Assembly (NCBI GenBank): GCA_964504645.1
Contig: CAZDGB010000240.1
Span: 1-11,642 of the forward strand
Length of the DNA: 11,642 nt
Direction of reading: 5' to 3'
From: CAZDGB01 sp964504645
GTDB lineage: Bacteria; Planctomycetota; Planctomycetia; Planctomycetales; Planctomycetaceae
Part shown: piece by piece, positions 1 through 7,300 of the stretch
How the letters are laid out: the number at the start of each line of letters is the position of its first letter
Position numbering within the stretch: the stretch's first letter is position 1
Translations under genes and position numbers: made by a program
Notes under the pieces: generated by a model
Seen by the model: only the letters and a program-made list of their open reading frames with translations
Databases searched by the model: none
Told to the model about the DNA's origin: nothing

Positions 1-522
1 CTCGATTTGTATCTGCTCCATTGGCGCGGGAGCGTCCCGCTGGCGGAAACGTTGCAGGCCTTCGAGGCGTTGCAGCGCGCCGGCAAGATTCGGCACTTCG
101 GCGTCAGCAACCTCGATCTCGACGACCTGCAGGAATGGTCGTCGCTTGCCGGCGGCGCTGCGGTACAGACGAACCAAGTCCTCTACAACCTCTCGCGGCG
201 CGGCATCGAATGGGACTTGCTTCCCTTGCTGCGGGAAAAGGGCATCCCGGTGATGGCTTACTCGCCGATCGAACAAGCCCGACTGCTCCGCAACAGGAAA
301 CTCGCCGACTTCGCCCAACGACACGGCATGACGGCCTCACAAGCCGCGCTGGCTTGGCTGTTGTCGCAGGACGACGTGATCGTCATTCCGAAAACCAGCC
401 GGCGCGAGCGATTGCTGGAAAATCTCGGGGCGCTCGACATCCAACTGGCGCCCGCGCAACTTGCCGAACTTGATCAGATGTTTCCGCCTCCGGCCGGACC
501 GACGCCGCTCGCCATGCTGTGA
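1..522 (+). CDS. Aldo/keto reductase, YeaE-like, 5' truncated by window edge
   Basis: This is the C-terminal 173 residues of an NAD(P)H-dependent aldo/keto reductase; the reading frame is open from base 1, so the N-terminus lies outside the window. The visible part starts in the barrel strand carrying the catalytic histidine (YLLHW, His at residue 7 of the fragment), followed by the family motif GKIRHFGVSN, then NQVLYNL, PVMAYSPI and the cofactor-binding IPKTS near the C-terminus. The spacing and wording of these motifs, including the ending PPPAGPTPLAML, recall E. coli YeaE, a methylglyoxal reductase-type member, from memory. The family reduces aldehydes and ketones in the cytoplasm; the substrate here cannot be told. 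It ends in TGA and converges on the cytochrome gene at 690-3677, with an inverted-repeat element between them. The family call is secure and the YeaE subgroup is inferred. Confidence 0.92.
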   Translation, partial: LDLYLLHWRGSVPLAETLQAFEALQRAGKIRHFGVSNLDLDDLQEWSSLAGGAAVQTNQVLYNLSRRGIEWDLLPLLREKGIPVMAYSPIEQARLLRNRKLADFAQRHGMTASQAALAWLLSQDDVIVIPKTSRRERLLENLGALDIQLAPAQLAELDQMFPPPAGPTPLAML

Positions 523-546
523 ATTGGTCCGGAAATCAAAATACAT

Positions 547-670
547 GGTTCGCCACAAAAAGCACAAAAACACAAAAACACAAAAAAGCATCCATCAATT
601 ATATGAGAGAGGGTCAGCCGGAGCGTGTTCTCCCCTTTTTTTGTGATTTTTGTGTTTCTTGTGGCCAACC
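547..670. repeat. Imperfect inverted repeat, CACAAAAA-type arms
   Basis: The left arm (547-578) begins GGTTCGCCACAAAAAGCAC, and the reverse complement of the right arm (638-670) begins GGTTGGCCACAAGAAACAC. Over about 33 positions the arms differ at three bases and one single-base gap. The left arm is built from short tandem CACAAAAA units. The central 59 bases are not repetitive. The element fills most of the gap between two convergent genes (stops at 522 and 690), so the transcript could fold into a long hairpin and act as a two-way terminator. Its composition is strikingly A-rich on one strand compared with the flanking genes. I recall similar CACAAAG/CACGAAG-type repeats between genes in planctomycete and other genomes, but this was not checked. 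Confidence 0.8.
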
Positions 671-689
671 CGCCTTTCGGATTTTTCTG

Positions 690-3677
690 TTATTCCACCG
701 GCTCTTTGGTTTTCAGATACGCCACCAAGTCGCGGAGTTCCGCTTCGTTCAAGCGGTCGAACAGGCCCTCCGGCATCATCGAGACGTTCGAGCCGTTGCG
801 AGATTCTATCTGGTCCTTCGGGATCGAGACCCGCTCGTTCGGCGTCTGAACCGTCACGCCGAAGTTGTTCTCCTCGACGACGATCCCCTGCACCACGCGG
901 CCCGATTCCAGTTCCAGCACCGTCACCTGATATTCCCGCGGGACGATGGCGCTCGGATCGAGAATGTTGTCCAGCAGGTATTCGAGATTCGTCCGCTGTG
1001 AGCCGGTGAGTTCCGGGCCGATCGCGCCTCCCTGGCCATAAAGCTTGTGGCAGTTGCCGCAGGTTTTCGTGAAGAGGGCGTGGCCGTTTTTCACGTTGGC
1101 CTTGGCGATGACGTCATCCGTCAATTGCAGCTTGAATTTTTCGGCGAGCTCCTTTTTCTGCTGCGACGCCGGTTTGATCTCGCCCCAGATGCCGGTGATC
1201 TTTTCCTTGATGTCGTCCTTCTTGAGCGTCAGCAATTGGCGGACGACCAGTGACGAAACATCCTTCCGCGGAATCGTGCCGGCTTGCACGGCGTCGAGGA
1301 GCGCGAGCGCCCAATCGGGCCGTTCGGAGAGGGTTTGAATCACGTTTTCTTTTTCGGAGGCCGTCAGCTTGGGATAGCACTTGAGCAGCGCTTGCGGCGT
1401 TTCCGCCAGATTGAACGCCGCGAGGCCGCGAATCGCCGCGGGCCGCACGGCTTTGTCGTCGAGCAGCTTGATGAGCAGCGCCGGCAAGGCTTCGGCGCGG
1501 TCCGTCACCAGCAACTCGATCGCCTGATTGCGTCCCTCGCCGTCCGCCTGCGCGTTCGCCGCCTGCTGGAGCAATTCCGCCCGCACCTGGGCATCGCCGA
1601 AGATCAGCGCCAACTCGCGCCGCGCCCGGCGCGCTTCAGGTTCCTTCAATTCCGCCAGCTTCTTCGCCGCCGCGGGCCAGGCTGCGGGGGTTTTCAATCG
1701 CGCCGCGCCGCCCAGCGCGATGACCATGCCGTGCGCGGCATCGGCTTGCCACGCCGCCGATTTGTTCTTTGCAATCTGCGCCAACACGAGTTCTGCACCG
1801 TTGTCCATCATGGTGATCCGCCGCGCGAGCGACTCCCGTACGAGCGGCGAGGCGATCTGCGGCAACAATGCGATGACTTCGTCGCGATGCTTTTCGATGA
1901 GCGATTCCGCGGCGTACCAGACCATCTGCGGCAGATACGGGTCTTCCGGTAGCTCCCGTTGAACCAAATTCCTTGTGATGGCCAGCGCATGGGCATCGCG
2001 GCCCTTCGCCACGAGCCGCGGCACAGCACCCGCCAACGACAAAAGAACTCGCGGCGACTCGTCGCGCGCCGCAGTCTCAACTAGCGTCCCCAACAACTCG
2101 GCATCCGTCTGAGGATTGTTGAGTTCATCGACTGCCAACTGAATCATCCATGCGGCGAGATGATCGCTGTACGACTTTCCTACGAGACTCTCCCTACTTT
2201 CTAAGCGTTGTTTGAAGATGGCAGCGCCATACGCAGGCTTGTTGAAACTCGCATGGAATGCCCATAAGGCACGGAGTGCGCGTTTCGGCTCGGACTTGAA
2301 CTCCCGCACGAGTTCGTTCATGTGTTCCAGTTTCAGTTCCGATTTCTGATCGCGACGCTCCTGTAAGACTCGCCGGGCATGTCGCACGTACCAGTCGTTT
2401 TCGTGCCATTGCAAGTCGACCAGTTCGTTGTCCGTTTTCTGCGCGACGTCAAACGCCGGTAACTTCTTCGGCTCGCCATACACCACCTTGTAAATCCGCC
2501 CGTTCGACGTGTCGGCGACTTCGTAGTTGTGGCATTCGCCGGTGTCGGTCCAGTCGCTAATGTAGACGCCGCCGTCAGGGCCGTATTTCACGACGAGGCC
2601 GCGGAACCACGGGTCGTTGGCGAAGAGGAAATCGGGGGCGTGCTTGGCGACGTAGGTCGAGCCGTCGAACTCCAGCGTGTCGCGGTTCAGCCGGGCACCG
2701 TGGATGTTCAGCGTGAAGACGTTATTGCGGTACTCCTTCGGCCAATTGTCGCCGAGGTAGACCATGCACCCGGCGTGCGCGTGGCCGCCGCCGGCGTCGC
2801 TGTGCAGGCCCTGGCCGCCCCGGGAAATCGTCCAGTGGCCGCCGGCCCAGTGGAGATGGTCGGCGATGCTCGGCATCAAGTGGTAACTGTGCGGGTTCTG
2901 GTCCTGGCCGAACATGCGGTCGTAATGCCCGCCGGGGACGATGTGGAACAAATGCTTGATCACGCAGTTGGTGATCATCATCTGGCCGTAATCGTCCCAG
3001 TCGATGCCCCAGGGGTTCGTGGTGCCGTGGGCCCAGGCTTCGAACGTTTTTCGCGTGGGATGATAGCGCCACACGCCGCAGTTCATGCGAACTCGCTCCG
3101 CTTCGGGCGTGCCCGGCTTGCCGATGGCGGAGTTCGAGAGGATGCCGTTGAGCCCGTAGAGCCAGCCGTCCGGTCCCCAGGCCGGGCTGTTGACGACGTT
3201 GTGGCGGGCCTTCATGTCCCAGCCGTTGAGGAGGACTTCGGGCGGGCCGTCGGGAATGTCGTCGCGGTTCTTGTCGGGGATGAAGAGCAGGTTCGGGATC
3301 GCCGTGACGAACACTCCGCCGAAGCCGTATTCGATGCCGGAAAAGTTGCAGCCCTTGTCGTAGAAGATCGTCTTCTTGTCGTGAACGCCATCGCTGTCGG
3401 TGTCTTCGAGGATGGTGATGCGGTCGTTGCCGACGCCGTCGTCGCGCCACTTCGGGTACGACAGGCACTCGACGACCCACATGCGGCCGCGGTCGTCGAA
3501 CGTGAACGACATCGGCTGGACGATGTCGGGCTCGCCGGCGAACAACGTGGCGCGAAAACCGTCCGGCAGCGTGAATTTCGACGCGGCGTCCTGGGCGGGA
3601 ATCGGAGCCGGGGTGTCTTCCGCGCAGAGAGCGCTGACGAACAACGATGAGAAAACCAGGAACAGGACCGAGCGCAT
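690..3677 (-). CDS. PVC-type dehydrogenase-like beta-propeller protein with C-terminal haem c domain
   Basis: A 995-residue secreted protein. The ATG at 3677 is preferred over upstream starts because it opens a clear signal peptide (MRSVLFLVFSSLFVSALCA) and has GAGG (3686-3689) 8 bases upstream. Residues about 35-400 resemble the N-terminal region of the Pirellula/Verrucomicrobium 'membrane-bound dehydrogenase' family (TIGR02604), a sugar-dehydrogenase-like beta-propeller. They begin GFRATLFAGEP and carry acidic calcium-type loops near residues 90 (DTDSDGVHD) and 130 (DKNRDD). Residues about 415-840 are alpha-helical HEAT-like repeats. Residues about 855-995 are the haem-binding domain (TIGR02603 type) with CGNCH at 873-877 and a candidate distal Met at 967 or 968. 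These proteins are abundant in planctomycetes and are thought to oxidise sugars or other extracytoplasmic substrates, but the substrate is unknown. It is transcribed away from the CopZ-like gene. Confidence 0.9.
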   Translation of the reverse strand: MRSVLFLVFSSLFVSALCAEDTPAPIPAQDAASKFTLPDGFRATLFAGEPDIVQPMSFTFDDRGRMWVVECLSYPKWRDDGVGNDRITILEDTDSDGVHDKKTIFYDKGCNFSGIEYGFGGVFVTAIPNLLFIPDKNRDDIPDGPPEVLLNGWDMKARHNVVNSPAWGPDGWLYGLNGILSNSAIGKPGTPEAERVRMNCGVWRYHPTRKTFEAWAHGTTNPWGIDWDDYGQMMITNCVIKHLFHIVPGGHYDRMFGQDQNPHSYHLMPSIADHLHWAGGHWTISRGGQGLHSDAGGGHAHAGCMVYLGDNWPKEYRNNVFTLNIHGARLNRDTLEFDGSTYVAKHAPDFLFANDPWFRGLVVKYGPDGGVYISDWTDTGECHNYEVADTSNGRIYKVVYGEPKKLPAFDVAQKTDNELVDLQWHENDWYVRHARRVLQERRDQKSELKLEHMNELVREFKSEPKRALRALWAFHASFNKPAYGAAIFKQRLESRESLVGKSYSDHLAAWMIQLAVDELNNPQTDAELLGTLVETAARDESPRVLLSLAGAVPRLVAKGRDAHALAITRNLVQRELPEDPYLPQMVWYAAESLIEKHRDEVIALLPQIASPLVRESLARRITMMDNGAELVLAQIAKNKSAAWQADAAHGMVIALGGAARLKTPAAWPAAAKKLAELKEPEARRARRELALIFGDAQVRAELLQQAANAQADGEGRNQAIELLVTDRAEALPALLIKLLDDKAVRPAAIRGLAAFNLAETPQALLKCYPKLTASEKENVIQTLSERPDWALALLDAVQAGTIPRKDVSSLVVRQLLTLKKDDIKEKITGIWGEIKPASQQKKELAEKFKLQLTDDVIAKANVKNGHALFTKTCGNCHKLYGQGGAIGPELTGSQRTNLEYLLDNILDPSAIVPREYQVTVLELESGRVVQGIVVEENNFGVTVQTPNERVSIPKDQIESRNGSNVSMMPEGLFDRLNEAELRDLVAYLKTKEPVE

Positions 3678-3685
3678 CGCCAAAA

Positions 3686-3689
3686 CCTC
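3686..3689 (-). promoter_or_regulatory. Ribosome binding site deciding the start of the cytochrome protein
   Basis: On the minus strand GAGG lies 8 bases before the ATG at 3677. The in-frame ATG at 3818 would add 47 residues that do not look like a signal peptide and would run into the inverted repeat at 3802-3920. The Shine-Dalgarno match and the signal peptide agree on 3677. Confidence 0.6.
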
Positions 3690-3801
3690 ATGGAAGAATG
3701 GTGGGGTTTCAATTCCGCGATACCAGAGCGTAACAGACGGCCCCCACGCCGCGAAATCGTGCCACCCGTTTTTCGCCAAATCTCCGCAAAACGGAAAGGT
3801 G

Positions 3802-3920
3802 GGTCTCGTGCAGAGCACGCAGAGACCGCGGAGTTATTCAGGCGCGAGGCCAAGGTGGTTACAATCAATCGATGTTTTGAATCTCCTTCTCCGCGACCTC
3901 TGCGTGCTCTGCGCGAGACC
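3802..3920. repeat. Imperfect inverted repeat, GCAGAGCACGCAGAG-type arms
   Basis: The left arm (3802-3833) contains GTGCAGAGCACGCAGAGACC, and the right arm (3889-3920) is its reverse complement with 29 of 32 positions matching. The central 55 bases (3834-3888) are not repetitive. It lies between two divergent genes (starts at 3677 and 3945) and ends only 24 bases before the start of the CopZ-like gene. It therefore occupies the place where promoters and the 5' leader should be. The arm sequence resembles the 'CTCTGCG...CTCTGCG' intergenic repeats that I recall from many bacterial genomes. The arm length and centre length are close to those of the element at 547-670, although the arm sequences are unrelated. 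Confidence 0.8.
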
Positions 3921-3944
3921 TCTTCACCAAATCGAGCAATCCTC

Positions 3945-4385
3945 ATGAACAAAGCCTTCCTCCGCGAGCCCGATCAAGCCGACAGCCGCTGCCCGGCGTG
4001 CGGGAGCGTCGGGCAGACGGTGGGGCCGCAGACGCTCGCGGCGCAGTTGCCGGACGACTTGCGGCGGCGGTTCGCGGAAACGGCGGCCTTCTGCCGGACC
4101 GAGCGTTGCCCCGTCGTCTACTTCGACGACTATGATGCGAAGATCGAGAAGTCGGAACTCGGCCGACCGATTCCGCTGAAGGACGTCGAGGCCCCGCTGT
4201 GTGGCTGCTTCGGCCTGACGCGGGACGACATCGAGGAGGACGTGGCGGAAGGCGTCGTCACGCGGACGAAGGCCGTCGTACTGAAGGCCCAATCGGCGGA
4301 AGCGCGGTGCCTCACGCAATCGCCGCACGGCAAGAACTGCATCGCCGACGTGCAGGGGTATTACATGCGGTGCAAGAATGGTTAG
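3945..4385 (+). CDS. Stand-alone CopZ N-terminal-type zinc/[2Fe-2S] protein
   Basis: A 146-residue cytoplasmic protein. It matches the pattern of the N-terminal domain of Archaeoglobus fulgidus CopZ, which binds one zinc and one [2Fe-2S] cluster. Candidate zinc ligands are Cys16 and Cys19 (CPACG) with Cys50 and Cys55 (FCRTERCPVVYF). Candidate cluster ligands are Cys86 and Cys88 (PLCGCFGLT) with Cys122 and Cys132 (CLTQSPHGKNC followed by IADV). In CopZ this domain is joined to a C-terminal HMA copper-chaperone domain with CxxC; here the protein ends at residue 146 with no HMA domain, though a further Cys143 lies near the end. No copper ATPase is in the window. The ATG at 3945 was chosen because the motif region starts just after it and upstream codons lie in the inverted repeat; no strong Shine-Dalgarno site is seen. 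The role could be redox or delivery of copper or Fe-S, and is not settled by sequence. Confidence 0.78.
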   Translation: MNKAFLREPDQADSRCPACGSVGQTVGPQTLAAQLPDDLRRRFAETAAFCRTERCPVVYFDDYDAKIEKSELGRPIPLKDVEAPLCGCFGLTRDDIEEDVAEGVVTRTKAVVLKAQSAEARCLTQSPHGKNCIADVQGYYMRCKNG

Positions 4386-4397
4386 CCGCGGGTGGTT

Positions 4398-7300
4398 CTA
4401 TTTCGCGAAAAGCCACCACAACACACCGGCCAGCGCGAGGCCGAGAATCGCGGCGGCGATCCAGCGCAGAGACGAACTGGTCGCGCGCGGCGCTTCAGAC
4501 GCGGGGTAGGCGGCCCCCGTGCGGAACAGGCCGGTGTGGGACGGCGCGGCGCTTTGCGGCGGACGACGATCGGGCTGAGCCGCTCGTTCGGTGCTTAAGG
4601 AGTCGGCGGATTCGTTCAACTCCTGGAGAAGTTCGGCCTGCTGCTCGGCGGTGGGCAGGCTGAAAATCTCCTGTGACAGGCCGCTCGACGACTGCGGGAA
4701 TTCTTCAGCGTCGTCCGCATCGTCGAGGACGCGTTCGAAGGCGACGCCGTCCTCGTCTTCGCTGGAATCAAACGCGATGGCGTCTTCCGCTGCGCCGAGC
4801 GACAGTTCGAACTCGTCGTCTGCGGGGATCTGCACGGCGGGAGCACTCGGCGGCGAGAGCGTCGTCCCCTCAATCGCCGCGCTTAATCCGCCGGCTGCGG
4901 GTTCGGAAATCGTTTCCGCGCGGAAGCCGATCAGCACATCGCCGACGTGGATGCGGTCGCCGTCGTTCAGGCGGACGCGGCCTTCCGCCCGGACGCCGTT
5001 GACGAACGTGCCGTTGCGGCTTTGCAGGTCCTCGACCCACCAGGCATGCTGATCGCAGACGAGCTGCGCGTGATAGCGATGCACTGTGTTCGATTCGAGC
5101 GGCAAGTCGGCGTCGCTTTTGCGGCCGAGGATCACGCGGTCCTTGCTCAACCGCAGAATCTTGCCGATGTGCGAGCCGTTGAGGAGTTCGAGATACGCCT
5201 CGGTGCGGTAAGAAATATCTACCCGCGGCGCACGGATTCGTTCCAGTTTTACCGATACGCTTTTCTTCGGCGCGGCCTTGCGGGCTGAGCGGCTTCGCTT
5301 CGTGAAGATGAGGGGAGTCTCGGTCGTGCGCAGCGGAACTTTCTGAAAGCCGAGCGCCAGAAGTTCCGGCGGCGGGAGCGAGCGGGCCGGATCGGCGGGA
5401 AACGGCTCTTCCCAGTAAAGCGAGCGGATGAAATCGGTCCGCTTCAGCGACAAAGCGTAACGCCATTCGCGCTCCGTTTCCGCGGAATTCATGGCGCTGC
5501 GCGACCAGAACAACTGAAAGACGTCGGCGGAGCGGATGAGCTGCTGCGGGTCGGACGGCTTCGAATCGTCGGCGAATTGCGACGACAGGAACGTGTCGCG
5601 CAGCAGTTGCGCGTAGTGCTGAAATTCGGACAGGACAGCGCGATCGGCCCGCGCGACGCAGGCATAGATACGGCGGAAGCGATAGGCGCGGTTCTCGCCG
5701 CTGAGGACCGGTTCGCTTTTCGCGGACGCCTGTCGATCGACGCGAGTGACGATGCCGACCTCGGCGATGAGGAGCCGGCCGAGATAAACCGACAGCCGGC
5801 CGCGGGCGATCTGTCCGTCGAGCCGCGCCGCGGCTTTGAAGCGGAACTCCTCGCGGTGGACCGGCTCGTTCCACCGGAACGAGCGCTGTGGCGGATTGAA
5901 TTCGAGCCCGTCTCCGGTCGGCACGAACGTCAACTCGCTGGAACGGGGGATCGGCTGGGCACTGTCCGCGAGCAGCGATTGAAAGCCGGACAGCTTCGTG
6001 CCGAGGACTTGCTCGGCCTGCCGCTGGACTTCGGCGACGGGATCGGGCGTGCCGGCCGGCGCATCGGCGGGCAAATCCGCGAGATGGGCGAACGCCAACA
6101 AAGGCTGCCACATCTCCGGCGGGATGACTTTCGGCCGATACACGGTGAACTGGACGTTGTCGTCGCAGAGAAACTTCTCGTCGTTATCCTCGTTATTTTC
6201 GTTGGACGCTTCGCGCCGCAGGACGCGCAACCCCAGCCGCTTGACGATGCGTTCCAGTGCGTCAGGGTCGACGCCGTGTTCCCGCAATTGGACGACCGAC
6301 GAGCCGTGCCCGTGCTTGGCGATGTCGACGAACAGATCGACGGGAGAAACCTTCTTCTTTTTCTGCTGGTCGCCGTCGAACTTCCGAAATTCGCCGAGTG
6401 ATTCCTCCACGCAATCGGACAAGAGAGGCTGCTCTTTGAGGACCACCATGTCGACGGGAATATCAGCGGCGACCGGATCGGGCAACGCGCCGGCGGGAAG
6501 CTCGTTGAAGACGTCGCGGAGCGGCCCGGTGCCCAAGCGGGCCATCGCCTCGAACAGATCGCGGGTACTGATGCGGTTCGAGCCAGTGCGGCGTTTCTTG
6601 TTGTACGCCAGCGAAAAAGCATCCTGCAGTTCGGGATCGAGCTGATCCCACACGGTGTGCAACAGATTGTCGGAGTCGGGCGGCGCGGGGAGGTGGGGAT
6701 ACGATTGCCGCCGGCATTCCTTGAGCCGCTCGGCGAAGGCTTGTGCCGACTCCGGCCGGGCCGACAGGTTGGCGTTCATCGCGTCGGCAATGAGTTTGCA
6801 AACGGCGTCGCCCAGATCGGGAACGAGCGTTTGCGGATCGGCGTACTTCGACGCTTTCTTCGCGATGAGCAGGTTGATCGCGTTCTGTTCCCCGGCATAC
6901 GGATCGCGGCCGGTGACGAGGGCGTAGAGCGTCGCCCCCAGCGTATAGACTTCGCTCGCCACGTCGGATGCTTTGCCGAGCAAGAGTTCCGGGGCGATGA
7001 ATTTCGAGGTGACGTTGCCCCAGCCGGCCATCGTGACGTTGTCGTCGGGCGAAAGTTCGTCGCTGAAGCGGACTTCGGCGAGCATCGTCCGGCCGTCGGG
7101 CGTCAAAAGAATATTCTGTGGACGCAAATCTCGATAGATGACCCCCGCAGCGTGAATCTCGTGCAGCACCTCGGCGATCGGCTGCAAGAGCTCCACGGCC
7201 TTCGATTCCTCGAACGGCCCGTCCCGCAACAGGATCTGCGCGAGGCTCTCCCCTTCGATGAATTCCAAGGCGAGAAACTCGGCGCCGTTCTGCACGCCGG

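Noticed and set aside
561..588. Short tandem CACAAAAA units as a CRISPR array
   Set aside because: The units are about 7-8 bases with no spacers. They are part of an inverted-repeat arm.
2529..3650. Open frame of 373 codons on the plus strand
   Set aside because: It is antisense to the beta-propeller part of the cytochrome protein. Its Val/Ala/Asp-rich product with no motif is typical of a shadow frame.
4386..4397. Terminator between the CopZ-like gene and the kinase
   Set aside because: The gap is only 12 bases, and no hairpin with a U-tract was found there.
4870..6111. Open frame of 413 codons on the minus strand
   Set aside because: It overlaps the kinase gene in another frame on the same strand. 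The product is very rich in Arg and Pro, and the kinase frame carries the FHA domain here.
6352..6364. Possible programmed frameshift at the A-rich run coding QKKKK in the kinase
   Set aside because: The run is interrupted (AAAAAGAAGAAG on the coding strand). The main frame continues into recognisable domains, and nothing suggests use of another frame.
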